Part shown: positions 35,661 to 43,629 of the stretch, in pieces
How positions within the stretch are numbered: the stretch's first letter is position 1
How the letters are laid out: each line of letters begins with the position of its first letter
Source of the DNA: Salipiger abyssi
GTDB lineage: Bacteria > Pseudomonadota > Alphaproteobacteria > Rhodobacterales > Rhodobacteraceae
Reading direction: 5' to 3'
NCBI RefSeq assembly: GCF_001975705.1
Contig: NZ_CP015093.1
Span: forward strand, 3,666,501 to 3,730,500
DNA length: 64,000 nt
Notes under the pieces: model-generated
What the model saw: the letters and a program-made list of their open reading frames with translations, nothing else
Database searches by the model: none
Told to the model about the DNA's origin: nothing
Position numbers and translations under genes: made by a program

Positions 35661-36728
35661 TCAGGCGCGGCGGCGGCGTCCACCGCCCCGGCGCCCGCCG
35701 CGACCGCCAGCCGCTGCCTCGCCGCCGGCCTCCAGCGCCTTGTTGAAGGCGATCCAGGCGCCGCCATGCGGATCCTGGTTGACCAGCAGGTTGGCAGCGC
35801 GGATCGCGGCCATTTCCGAGCCCGGTTTCGAGCGGGTGGAGCCCATGCCGAACAGCGTCACGAAGGTCTCGTCATCCATGTCCTCCGGCAGGATCACCCC
35901 CGCCGCCGCAACCTCTTCGCGCTTGGCGGCGATCTTGCTCTGGGCGACGGGCAGGGCGACCGGGTTCATGATCGCCGAGGTCATGCCGGCGCCGATGGCC
36001 ATGGGCAGGAAGGCGTTGTTGACGCCATGCCGGTTGGGCAGGCCGAAGGAGATGTTCGACGCGCCGCAGGTGGTGTTCACCCCCAGCTCCTCGCGCAGGC
36101 GGCGCACGAGGGCAAAGACCTGCTGGCCGGCGGTGGCCATGGCGCCGATGGGCATCACCAGCGGGTCGACCACGATGTCATGCGCGGGAACGCCGAAATC
36201 GGCGGCGCGCTCGACGATCTTTTTCGCCACGGCAAAGCGCACGTCGGGATCTTCGGAAATGCCGGTGTCGTCGTTGGAGATCGCCACCACCGGCACGTTG
36301 TATTTCTTGACCAGCGGCAGCACCAGCTCCAGCCGCTCTTCCTCGCCGGTGACCGAGTTCAGCAGCGGGCGGCCATTGGCGGCCTCGAGCCCCGCCTCCA
36401 GCGCGCCAGGCACTGAGCTGTCGATGCAGAGCGGCACATCCACCAGCCCCTGCACCAGCTCGACGATGGAGCGCATCAGCGGCGGTTCGGTCTCGTTCGG
36501 GTTGGGATTGGAGTTGTAGACCACGCCCGCATTGATATCGAGCACGCCGGCCCCGGCGGCGACCTGCGCCAGCGCGTCCTTTTCCACGGTCGAGAAATCG
36601 CCGGCCTCAAGCTCGGCTGCGAGTTTCTTGCGGCCGGTGGGGTTGATGCGCTCGCCGATCACGCAGAACGGCTCGTCAAAGCCGATGGTGACGGTCTTGG
36701 TCTGGGACTCGAGAACGGTCCTGGTCAT
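35661..36728 (-). CDS. Methyltetrahydrofolate:corrinoid methyltransferase (pterin-binding module, split methionine synthase)
   Basis: A 355-aa TIM-barrel pterin-binding enzyme, equal to the second module of MetH. It moves the methyl group of 5-methyltetrahydrofolate to the corrinoid protein. Motifs: VIGERINPTGRKKL (residues 23-36), VLDINAGVV, PLCIDSSVPGAL, LLNSVTGEEERL and CGASNISFGLPNRH. The final 20 residues are almost only Gly and Arg (RGGRRGGG, RRRRA). Overlaps the HAD phosphatase gene by 4 nt. Confidence 0.9.
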   Translation of the reverse strand: MTRTVLESQTKTVTIGFDEPFCVIGERINPTGRKKLAAELEAGDFSTVEKDALAQVAAGAGVLDINAGVVYNSNPNPNETEPPLMRSIVELVQGLVDVPLCIDSSVPGALEAGLEAANGRPLLNSVTGEEERLELVLPLVKKYNVPVVAISNDDTGISEDPDVRFAVAKKIVERAADFGVPAHDIVVDPLVMPIGAMATAGQQVFALVRRLREELGVNTTCGASNISFGLPNRHGVNNAFLPMAIGAGMTSAIMNPVALPVAQSKIAAKREEVAAAGVILPEDMDDETFVTLFGMGSTRSKPGSEMAAIRAANLLVNQDPHGGAWIAFNKALEAGGEAAAGGRGGRRGGGRRRRA

Positions 36729-37387
36729 GATGTGGTCTCTCCCTCAATACGTGCCAGAAGCCCCGGCAGCGCGTCATCCCTGAAATCGGTGATCGTGGCC
36801 TTTGCGCCCGCCTCGCGCAGCCGGTCGGGCGCCAGCCCCGAGCAGATGCCGATGGCGAAGGCGCCGGAGCGCGACGCGGCGCGCATGCCGCTCTGGCTGT
36901 CCTCGAAGGCGATGCAATCCTGCGGCCGCACGCCCAGCCGCCGCATCGCTTCGAGATAAGGCTCCGGATCGGGCTTGCCGCGCGCGCATTCGTCGCCGAT
37001 CACGAGCACGTCGAAATAGCCGTCGAGCCCGATGGCGCGCATCATATGCTCGGCATTGTCGCGCGGCGCGTTGGTCACCACCGCCACCGCCCAGCCCTCG
37101 CGCGCCGCCCGGTCGAGCAGCTCTTTCGCGCCGGGCATCGGCGGCGTGCCGGGGCTCAGCCGGGCGCGAAACCGCGCCTCCTTTTCGGCGGCCAGCGCCT
37201 GCGCGTCCTCGCCCGGAAAGAGCTGCGGAAAGATCTCGGCATTATGCGCGCCGTGGATCTTCCGGTGATAGATCTCTTCGGAATAGGGCAGGCCACGCTC
37301 GGCAAAGAACTCGCCGAACACCGCGATATGCAGCGGATCGGAGACCAGCAGCGTGCCGTCGAGATCGAAGAGGAGCGCTTTGGTCAT
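36725..37387 (-). CDS. HAD-family phosphatase (phosphoglycolate phosphatase/beta-phosphoglucomutase-like)
   Basis: A 220-aa HAD subfamily IA hydrolase. Motif I is LFDLDGTLLVSD (nucleophile Asp8), motif II VVTNAPRDN, motif III Lys in RGKPDPEPYLEAM, and motif IV FEDSQSGMRAA. A helical cap lies between motifs I and II. It is translationally coupled to the pterin methyltransferase (ATGA overlap) and 21 nt downstream of metF. The substrate is unknown; the coupling hints at clearing a phosphorylated by-product of C1 or sulfur amino acid metabolism. Confidence 0.86.
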   Translation of the reverse strand: MTKALLFDLDGTLLVSDPLHIAVFGEFFAERGLPYSEEIYHRKIHGAHNAEIFPQLFPGEDAQALAAEKEARFRARLSPGTPPMPGAKELLDRAAREGWAVAVVTNAPRDNAEHMMRAIGLDGYFDVLVIGDECARGKPDPEPYLEAMRRLGVRPQDCIAFEDSQSGMRAASRSGAFAIGICSGLAPDRLREAGAKATITDFRDDALPGLLARIEGETTS

Positions 37388-37408
37388 GCCCGTGCCGCTC
37401 CCCGCCGC

Positions 37409-38332
37409 TCAGACCGCGCGCGCGGCGGGCAGGGCGGAGGCGCCGCCGTGATCCGACGCCCAGGTCGCACAGGTCTTGATCCCGCCGAGCGGGAAGAGAT
37501 GCGCCTGCTCGATGGGGAAGTCCGGATCGGCGGCCTTCTTCGCGGCGAGCTCGGCGGCGAGTTCGGTGGGCTCATAGGGCAGCAGCAGCTTGCCGACATC
37601 GAGCGCGCGTTTCTGGAGCACGCGCAGCGACGGACCGACGCCGCAGGCGACGGCGAACTTGATCAGCGTCTGAAGCTTGGCGGGGCCGGCGAGCCCGATA
37701 TGGATCGGCAGGGTCACGCCCGCGTCGCGCAGCCGCTGGCCCCAGGCGAGGATCGGCTCAGCCTCGAAGGCGAACTGCGTCACCAGCGCCATGCGCGCAT
37801 CGGTGCGCTCGGAGAAGTCCTGCTTCCAGCGCGCCGCCTGCATGACGGTGTCGTCGCCGCCATCGGGGTCGATATCGCGGTTGCCCTCGGGGTGGCCCGC
37901 CACATGCAGCCGGTCAAATCCCGCCTTGTCGAAAAGCCCGGTCTCCAGCAGCTGCATGGAGGAATGGAAATCACCTTTGGGCGTATCGACGCCGCCGGCG
38001 AGGATCAGCCCTTGGTGCACGCCGGCCTCGCCCTGATAGCGGGCGATCCAGTCGGCCAGCATCGCTTTGTCCGAGATGATCCGGGCGGGGAAATGCGGCA
38101 TGACCTCAAAGCCTTCGCCGGCCAGCCGTCTGGCGGTATCGACCATCTCCTCGATGGGCGTGCCGTCGATATGCGCGATATAGACCCGGGTGCCCCGGGG
38201 CAGGAGGGCGCGGAAATCCTCGACCTTGGCGGCGGTGCGCGGCATCACCTCGATGGAATAGCCCGCAAGGAAGCTTTCCAGCGAGGCACCGGGCACGGCC
38301 GGTTTCGGTTTGCGGAAGTTCAGAAGGGCCAT
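37409..38332 (-). CDS. metF: Methylenetetrahydrofolate reductase
   Basis: A 307-aa flavoprotein TIM barrel that reduces 5,10-methylene- to 5-methyltetrahydrofolate, the methyl donor for the pterin methyltransferase encoded next to it. Features: SIEVMPRTAAKVEDF, VYIAHIDGTPIEEM, ILAGGVDTPKGDFHSS, and VAGHPEGNRDI. AAGGA lies 8 nt before the chosen ATG; in-frame starts further upstream would overlap the preceding gene. The sequence belongs to the short alphaproteobacterial MetF group rather than the E. coli type. Confidence 0.87.
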   Translation of the reverse strand: MALLNFRKPKPAVPGASLESFLAGYSIEVMPRTAAKVEDFRALLPRGTRVYIAHIDGTPIEEMVDTARRLAGEGFEVMPHFPARIISDKAMLADWIARYQGEAGVHQGLILAGGVDTPKGDFHSSMQLLETGLFDKAGFDRLHVAGHPEGNRDIDPDGGDDTVMQAARWKQDFSERTDARMALVTQFAFEAEPILAWGQRLRDAGVTLPIHIGLAGPAKLQTLIKFAVACGVGPSLRVLQKRALDVGKLLLPYEPTELAAELAAKKAADPDFPIEQAHLFPLGGIKTCATWASDHGGASALPAARAV

Positions 38333-38349
38333 CCAGCGGTTCCTTATGC

Positions 38350-38658
38350 TCATCTCGGGGCGTGCGCCCAACCGTCATTGCCGATCAGGGCCTTCAGCCG
38401 GTCCCGATCATACTCAGTGTCGATCCGTGCGGCCTCGGCCTCGGCCAGCGCCTGCGGATCGCCCTCCGCCGAAACGGGATCGCCCTTGCGCCATTCGGCG
38501 AGATAGGCGTCGGTGTCCGACGCGCCCACCTTCATCGCCGCGCGGTCGATCGCCTGCTCGAACCGTTCGGGCAGCGCGGCCTTGGCGCCCCGGCGGCCGC
38601 GGCCGACGATGACCTGCGCCGGGATGTCGCGCCAGTAGACAATGGTGACCTCGGGCAT
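38350..38658 (-). CDS. PF13769-type 'virulence factor' protein, 102 aa
   Basis: Starts MPEVTIVYWRDIPAQVIVGR and includes GRRGAKAALPERFEQAIDRA and DAYLAEWRKGD, the pattern of the small Virulence_fact family found beside methylenetetrahydrofolate reductase in alphaproteobacteria. It ends with an acidic-to-basic helix (EAEAARIDTEYDRDRLKAL). First gene of the minus-strand metF/HAD/pterin unit. The virulence label is historical; a role in cobalamin-folate methyl transfer seems more likely (inference). Confidence 0.8.
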   Translation of the reverse strand: MPEVTIVYWRDIPAQVIVGRGRRGAKAALPERFEQAIDRAAMKVGASDTDAYLAEWRKGDPVSAEGDPQALAEAEAARIDTEYDRDRLKALIGNDGWAHAPR

Positions 38659-38857
38659 GATCTGCGATTCCCCTGATCCGGTCCTTCCTGTTTAGCGGCG
38701 CAGGACCGCCTGTCAGGGTCGGATTTCGACACAAGCGGCATAAGGAGCGACGTCGCAGCCCTTCGCCGCGCGGGCCGGTGGCCGCGATTGTGCGCGTTTG
38801 CGCGATCATGCTAGGCTGAGATCGTTAAGCTTTCGGAAAGAAAGGCCGGGCAGGGGT

Positions 38858-39556
38858 ATGGTTATCGCGGTCGATGCGCACAGGATCGCCTATATGGCGC
38901 TGCCCAAGGCCGGCTGTTCCACCGTCAAGGCGGCGCTCGCCAAGATCGACCCCGCCGTGACCCTGCCGCCCGAAGATCAGCGCGACGTCACGACCTGGCA
39001 CCGGATCTATCCGACCCGGCGCTTTCGCCCGCATCGCTGGGAGCGCTACGAGACCTACTGGCGGTTCTGCGTCGTGCGCGACCCGCTCAAGCGGCTGCTT
39101 TCCGTCTACACCAACCGGGTGGTGGAGTTCCGCGATCTGCACAATTGCCGCAAGATCCTGCGCGGGCGCGTCGATCTGCCCAAAGACCCCGATCCGGATT
39201 TCTTTTTCCAGAACCTGCGCGCCTACGTGCAGGCCTCTTCTGCGATCAAGCATCATGCCATGCCGGCCTGGCTGTTTCTCGGGCCGGATCTGCGCCGCTA
39301 CGACCGGATCTACCGCACCGCCGAGCTGAGCCGGTTCGGGCTAGATCTGGCAGAGCGCACGGGGCTGCCGGTCGACATCGCGCAGGAGAATTCCAGCACC
39401 GCGAGGCTCGGCCTGGCGGATCTGCGCCCCGAGACCCACGCGGCGATCCGCGACTATCTCGACGACGAATACGGCTATCTGTCGGATTTCTTCGACAATC
39501 CCTTCGCCCGGGACCAGCATGTCTCTTGCACGGTGCCGCGCCCCCGCGTATCCTAG
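38858..39556 (+). CDS. Sulfotransferase family 2 protein
   Basis: A 232-aa enzyme that would transfer sulfate from PAPS to a carbohydrate or lipid acceptor. The PAPS 5'-phosphosulfate loop is MALPKAGCSTVKAAL (residues 12-26). The 3'-phosphate motif is FCVVRDPLKRLLSVYTN (near residue 70). The C-terminus resembles carbohydrate-type sulfotransferases of Roseobacters. No signal peptide is seen, so it is cytoplasmic. The start is the ATG closest to the conserved region. Single gene, followed by ppx/gppA. Confidence 0.85.
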   Translation: MVIAVDAHRIAYMALPKAGCSTVKAALAKIDPAVTLPPEDQRDVTTWHRIYPTRRFRPHRWERYETYWRFCVVRDPLKRLLSVYTNRVVEFRDLHNCRKILRGRVDLPKDPDPDFFFQNLRAYVQASSAIKHHAMPAWLFLGPDLRRYDRIYRTAELSRFGLDLAERTGLPVDIAQENSSTARLGLADLRPETHAAIRDYLDDEYGYLSDFFDNPFARDQHVSCTVPRPRVS

Positions 39557-39588
39557 AGCCAACTTAAAATTCGGAAAGGCGCACGAAA

Positions 39589-40701
39589 ATGGCGCCCAGG
39601 CGTCCCAGAGGTGCGGGCGCTTTCCCGAAACCGGTCGAGAGCCCCGCGCCGATACCGCCCGATCCAAATGCGCTCTATGCCGCGCTGGATCTGGGTACGA
39701 ACAGTTGCCGCATGTTGATTGCCCAGCCAAAGGGCAGCCAATTCCATGTGGTCGACTCATTCTCGAAATCCGTTCAGCTCGGGCATGGCCTTGAGCGGAG
39801 CGGGCGGCTTTCGCGTGCCTCGATGACGCGCACCATCGGCGCGCTGCGGGTCTGTCAGCAAAAGATCAGGCGGCATAATGTGACCCATATGCGGCTGGTG
39901 GCGACCGAGGCCTGCCGCCGGGCACAGAACGCGCGCGATTTCATCCGGCAGGTGCGCCGCGAGACCGGGCTCTCGCTCGAAATCATCCAGCCGGAGGAGG
40001 AGGCGCGGCTTGCGGTGATTTCCTGCGCGCCGCTGGTCTCGACCCGGACCGAGCAGCTTCTGGTGGTCGATATCGGCGGCGGCTCGACCGAGCTGGTCTG
40101 GATCGACCTCTCTTCCGTGCCCCGGCGCGACCGTCCGGCGGCGATCATGCGGCTGCATGCGGGTTTTCACCCGCCCGAAAGCCCGTTTCCGGCGGCCAAG
40201 GTGGTCGACTGGATCTCGGTGCCGCTGGGGGTGGCGACGCTGCGCGACCAGTTCTCCGATGTCGAGGACGATGCGGCGCGCTATGCGCTGATGAGCTGGT
40301 TCTTCGAAGAGCAGCTCTCGGAATTCGCCCCTTACAAGGATGTGCAGGCGCGCGAGGGCTTCCAGATCGTCGGCACCAGCGGCACGGTCACCACGGTGGC
40401 GGCCTCGCATCTCGGGCTGCGGCGCTACGACCGCACCAAGGTGGACGGGCTGCGCATGTCGTCGGACCAGATCGAGGCGGTGATCCAGCGCTATCTCGAT
40501 CTGGGGCCGGTGGGGCGGCGGCGCGATCCGCGTATCGGCCAGGACCGGCAGACGCTGATCATGTCCGGCGCGGCGATCCTCCAGGCGCTGCTGCGGCTCT
40601 GGCCGACCGACCGGCTGTCGGTCGCCGACCGGGGGCTGCGCGAGGGGCTGCTTTATGCCCAGATGTCCGCCGATGGCGTGCTGGAGGACGGGCCGCTCTG
40701 A
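39589..40701 (+). CDS. ppx: Exopolyphosphatase / guanosine pentaphosphate phosphatase family protein
   Basis: A 370-aa ASKHA-fold phosphatase. The N-terminal phosphate loop is YAALDLGTNSCRMLIA (residues 26-41), followed by VDIGGGSTELVWI (second loop) and GTSGTVTTVA (third). Acts on polyphosphate or pppGpp in the stringent response. Shorter than E. coli Ppx (about 500 aa) but normal for the alphaproteobacterial type. An rRNA methyltransferase gene often follows in relatives; here ssb is convergent instead. Confidence 0.88.
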   Translation: MAPRRPRGAGAFPKPVESPAPIPPDPNALYAALDLGTNSCRMLIAQPKGSQFHVVDSFSKSVQLGHGLERSGRLSRASMTRTIGALRVCQQKIRRHNVTHMRLVATEACRRAQNARDFIRQVRRETGLSLEIIQPEEEARLAVISCAPLVSTRTEQLLVVDIGGGSTELVWIDLSSVPRRDRPAAIMRLHAGFHPPESPFPAAKVVDWISVPLGVATLRDQFSDVEDDAARYALMSWFFEEQLSEFAPYKDVQAREGFQIVGTSGTVTTVAASHLGLRRYDRTKVDGLRMSSDQIEAVIQRYLDLGPVGRRRDPRIGQDRQTLIMSGAAILQALLRLWPTDRLSVADRGLREGLLYAQMSADGVLEDGPL

Positions 40702-40788
40702 GCCTCTCCGGCGCATGTCAGGCAAAAGAAAAGGCCCGGGCTCCATGAGGAGCGCCGAGCCATTCTTATCTTGCCGGAGTGGTCTGGC

Positions 40789-41310
40789 TCAGAACGGGAT
40801 CTCGTCGTCGAGATCGCGCGAGGGCGCCCGCGACGGGCCGGAGCCGCCGCCGCCCGAGTAATCGTCGCGACCGCCGCCGTAACCACCGCCGCCGCCGCTA
40901 CCGCCACCGCTGTAGCCGCCGCCCGAGCCACCGAAATCACCGCCGCCGCCACCGCCGCCACGGCTGTCGAGCAGCGTCAGCTCGCCGCGATAGGGGCGCA
41001 GCACCACTTCGGTGCTGTAGCGGTCCTGACCCGACTGGTCCTGCCATTTGCGCGTTTCGAGCTGGCCTTCGAGATAGACCTTGGAGCCTTTGCGCAGATA
41101 TTGCTCGGCGATGCGCGCCAGCGGTTCCGAGAAGATCGCCACCTGATGCCATTCGGTGCGTTCGCGCCGCTCGCCGGTGTTGCGGTCTTTCCAGTTTTCG
41201 GAGGTGGCGATGCGCAGGTTGCAGACCTTGCCGCCATTCTGGAAGGTGCGCACCTCCGGGTCCGCGCCCAGATTGCCCACCAGGATCACCTTGTTCACAG
41301 AGCCGGCCAT
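40789..41310 (-). CDS. ssb: Single-stranded DNA-binding protein
   Basis: A 173-aa OB-fold protein that coats single-stranded DNA in replication and repair. Residues 1-112 form the OB domain ([19 protein letters not shown], followed by LRIATSENW and [15 protein letters not shown]). Then a linker of about 50 residues is nearly pure Gly with Ser and Tyr. The C-terminal hexapeptide DDEIPF binds partner proteins. No LexA box is seen upstream, unlike in bacteria where ssb is paired with uvrA. Convergent with ppx, divergent from the lytic transglycosylase gene. Confidence 0.97.
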   Translation of the reverse strand: MAGSVNKVILVGNLGADPEVRTFQNGGKVCNLRIATSENWKDRNTGERRERTEWHQVAIFSEPLARIAEQYLRKGSKVYLEGQLETRKWQDQSGQDRYSTEVVLRPYRGELTLLDSRGGGGGGGDFGGSGGGYSGGGSGGGGGYGGGRDDYSGGGGSGPSRAPSRDLDDEIPF

Positions 41311-41453
41311 GTCATCCTCGCTGTCTCGTCCGATTCTTTCCCCGCAGGGTTTCGACGAGCCTTACACAGCCCCGTCCCGCTGCGCCACCGCATCCTGCCG
41401 GAAACTTGATTAACAAGCGGTAAGCGACGGATTGCCCGCGCTTCGGGCAAAGG

Positions 41454-41482
41454 CTGGCACATTCCTGCTCAGTCTGTATAGT
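41454..41482 (+). promoter_or_regulatory. Sigma70-like promoter of the lytic transglycosylase gene
   Basis: CTGGCA (41454-41459), 17-nt spacer, TATAGT (41477-41482), 37 nt upstream of the start codon. Confidence 0.5.
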
Positions 41483-41518
41483 CGCGCGAAGGGAAAAAGG
41501 GACAGGATTGGGTACCTC

Positions 41519-42136
41519 ATGCGGGTTCTGCAACGTCATGCGCTGCCGGCACTGCTATGCGCCGGGATCTTTGCCACGGCCGCACAGGCGGATACGATCT
41601 CAACCAAGAACCGGGTCAAATTGTTCCGCAAACAGACCAGCGTTCTCGATACGCGCGCTTCGGAACAGTATCGCAGCTCGGTGCGGCTCCAGCCGCCGTC
41701 GGTGGTCACGCCGACGAAATGGGGCCCGATGGGCGGCGACGAGGGCCGCGTGCCGGTCTATCGCGGGCGCTATGACGGGCCTTACGCAGATATGGCCCGG
41801 GTCGCGGCGCGGCGCCATGGTGTGCCCGAGGATCTCTTTTTGCGGCTGGTGAAGCAGGAATCGAATTTCAACCCGCGCGCAAAATCCCACAAGGGCGCCA
41901 TCGGGCTGGCGCAGCTCATGCCCTTCACTGCCCGCCAGCTCGGGGTGAACCCCAACGACCCGGCGCAGAATCTCGAAGGCGGGGCGCGCTATCTCAAGGC
42001 GCAATATGCGAAATTCGGCTCCTGGCGGCTGGCGCTCGCCGCCTATAACGCGGGGCCGGGCGCGGTCGAGAAACATGGCGGCGTGCCGCCCTATCGCGAG
42101 ACCCGCAACTACGTGAAGATCATCTGGGGCAGCTGA
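41519..42136 (+). CDS. Lytic murein transglycosylase, SLT family
   Basis: A 205-aa periplasmic enzyme. A Sec signal (to about AAQA, residue 23) is followed by a 65-residue linker and the SLT lysozyme-like domain from residue 90. The catalytic Glu lies in [14 protein letters not shown], followed by [19 protein letters not shown] and [13 protein letters not shown]. It cuts the glycan strands of peptidoglycan. The chosen start gives a proper signal peptide; the longer open frame adds residues that do not fit. Monocistronic. Confidence 0.88.
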   Translation: MRVLQRHALPALLCAGIFATAAQADTISTKNRVKLFRKQTSVLDTRASEQYRSSVRLQPPSVVTPTKWGPMGGDEGRVPVYRGRYDGPYADMARVAARRHGVPEDLFLRLVKQESNFNPRAKSHKGAIGLAQLMPFTARQLGVNPNDPAQNLEGGARYLKAQYAKFGSWRLALAAYNAGPGAVEKHGGVPPYRETRNYVKIIWGS

Positions 42137-42183
42137 GGCCGCCCCCGGTCGATCACAATTTCCGACTAAAACCCTCTGAAAAA

Positions 42184-42197
42184 TTGACCGAGGTCAA
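42184..42197 (+). promoter_or_regulatory. FNR/CRP-family binding site upstream of cytochrome c peroxidase
   Basis: Perfect palindrome TTGAC-CGAG-GTCAA, the form bound by FNR, FnrL and DNR-type regulators (consensus TTGAT-N4-ATCAA). Its centre is 58 nt upstream of the start codon. An AAGGAGGGG tract following it is not the ribosome binding site (too far). Confidence 0.6.
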
Positions 42198-42248
42198 GGA
42201 GGGGTATAGGAGGGCGTGCATTCTTGCTCCCGAATTGGAGACGCATGC

Positions 42249-43397
42249 ATGAAACCCGCCCCGATCCTCAGCCTCGCCGTTCTTGCCGCGCTTACCGCCG
42301 GGCTCAGCGCCACGGCGCTGCGCTCGACCGAGCCGGGGCCGCCGCAGAGCATCGAGGCACTTGGCGAGGCGTTGTTCTTCGACACCGATCTCTCGGCGAA
42401 CCGCACCCAGAGCTGCGCGACCTGTCACGATCCGGCCTTTGCTTTTGCCGATCCGCGTGGCGCCGCCTCGACTGGCGATGACGGCAGCTCTTTCGGCGAC
42501 CGCAACGCGCCCACCGCCACCTATGCCGCCTATGCGCCGGCCTTCGGGCAGGATGAGGACGGGCAATGGATGGGCGGGCTCTTTCATGACGGGCGCGCCG
42601 CCACGCTGGAGGAGCAGGCCGGCGGGCCGCCGCTCAACCCGATCGAGATGGGCATGGCCGACAAGGGCGCGGTGCTGGCGCGGCTGCGCGAAAAGCCCGA
42701 ATATCAGGCAGCCTTTCCGGCGCTCTTCGGCAAGGGCGTGCTGGAGGATGAAGAGGCCGCCTATGACGCCATGACCCGCGCCATCGCGGCGTTTGAACGG
42801 CAGCCGGAATTTGCGCCCTTCGATTCGAAATACGACCGGTTTCTGCGCGGCGAGGCAGAGCTGACGCAGGAGGAAGAGCTGGGGCGGCTGCTGTTCTTCT
42901 CGCAGCAATTCACCAACTGCAATCTGTGCCATCAGCTGCGCCGCAGCGCCATCGACCCGGAAGAGACCTTCTCCGACTACCATTATTACAATCTCGGGGT
43001 GCCGGAGAACACCGATCTGCGCGCGCTCAACGGGGTCGAGATCGCCGATGCCGGGCTGCGCGCCAATCCCGGGGTGGAGGACAGGCCCGATACCGCGGGG
43101 CGCTACCGCACGCCGACGCTGCGCAACGTCGCGGTGACGGGGCCTTACATGCATAACGGCGTGTTCGAGGATCTGCGCACGGTCATCCTGTTCTACAACA
43201 GCTACAACACCCGCAACGAGGCGCGGAAGATCAACCCGGAGACCGGGGAGCCCTTTGCCGCGCCGGAGATCGCCGAGAACATCGCCATGGAGGAGCTGAC
43301 CGAGGGGCCGGCGCTCGACGACAAGCGCATCGACGCGCTGGTGGCGTTTCTCGAGACGCTGACGGATGCGCGCTATGAGGGGTTGCTGGAGGAGTAG
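42249..43397 (+). CDS. Di-haem cytochrome c peroxidase (MauG/CcpA family)
   Basis: A 382-aa periplasmic enzyme that reduces hydrogen peroxide with electrons from cytochrome c. The signal peptide is about 22 residues. Two haem sites are seen: CATCH at 56-60 (low-potential, peroxide-binding) and CNLCH at 224-228 (electron-entry haem). The C-terminal region TPTLRNVAVTGPYMHNGVF is a family signature. GGAG lies 8 nt before the ATG. An FNR-type palindrome upstream suggests induction at low oxygen, as known for bacterial cytochrome c peroxidases. Confidence 0.93.
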   Translation: MKPAPILSLAVLAALTAGLSATALRSTEPGPPQSIEALGEALFFDTDLSANRTQSCATCHDPAFAFADPRGAASTGDDGSSFGDRNAPTATYAAYAPAFGQDEDGQWMGGLFHDGRAATLEEQAGGPPLNPIEMGMADKGAVLARLREKPEYQAAFPALFGKGVLEDEEAAYDAMTRAIAAFERQPEFAPFDSKYDRFLRGEAELTQEEELGRLLFFSQQFTNCNLCHQLRRSAIDPEETFSDYHYYNLGVPENTDLRALNGVEIADAGLRANPGVEDRPDTAGRYRTPTLRNVAVTGPYMHNGVFEDLRTVILFYNSYNTRNEARKINPETGEPFAAPEIAENIAMEELTEGPALDDKRIDALVAFLETLTDARYEGLLEE

Positions 43398-43438
43398 GCC
43401 AAATCCCCGCACCCAGGCCCGGAATCAAGCCGAAGGCG

Positions 43439-43580
43439 CCGGGCCCAGCGGCTGCCCGTCCGGGCGGGCTGCCGCTTTGGCGACGTCAGCGCTGAGTTGC
43501 GAGGTCTTTCGGACTTGGTGGGGATAAAGTACTGGATTCTGCGGCCATTGCGGCACCCCACGGGCAGCCGCTGGGCCCGG
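43439..43580. repeat. 142-bp segment bounded by near-perfect 21-bp inverted repeats
   Basis: Left arm CCGGGCCCAGCGGCTGCCCG plus T (43439-43459) is the exact complement of the right arm at 43560-43580 (A, then CGGGCAGCCGCTGGGCCCGG). A further G:C pair extends it by one on the outside. The 100-nt interior holds no clear gene. It lies between the cytochrome c peroxidase stop and the stop of a convergent transporter gene. Could be a MITE-like unit or a long terminator stem. Confidence 0.65.
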
Positions 43581-43629
43581 CTCCCGTTGCGCGGAAGTCA
43601 AAGGGTTGGCTGGAACGATGTTTACCGCC

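Noticed and set aside
41406..41417. TTGATTAACAAG in the ssb-transglycosylase gap as an FNR site
   Set aside because: The second half does not match ATCAA and spacing is wrong.
41455..41468. Sigma54-like TGGCAC...TGC upstream of the lytic transglycosylase gene
   Set aside because: The GG-to-GC distance is one base too short for a sigma54 promoter, and a sigma70-type promoter fits the same place.
41311..41518. Search for a LexA box in front of ssb
   Set aside because: No GTTC-N7-GTTC in either orientation in this gap.
43373..43561. 62-codon minus-strand frame inside the inverted-repeat element
   Set aside because: It simply reads through the left arm and interior; no start signal or family match.
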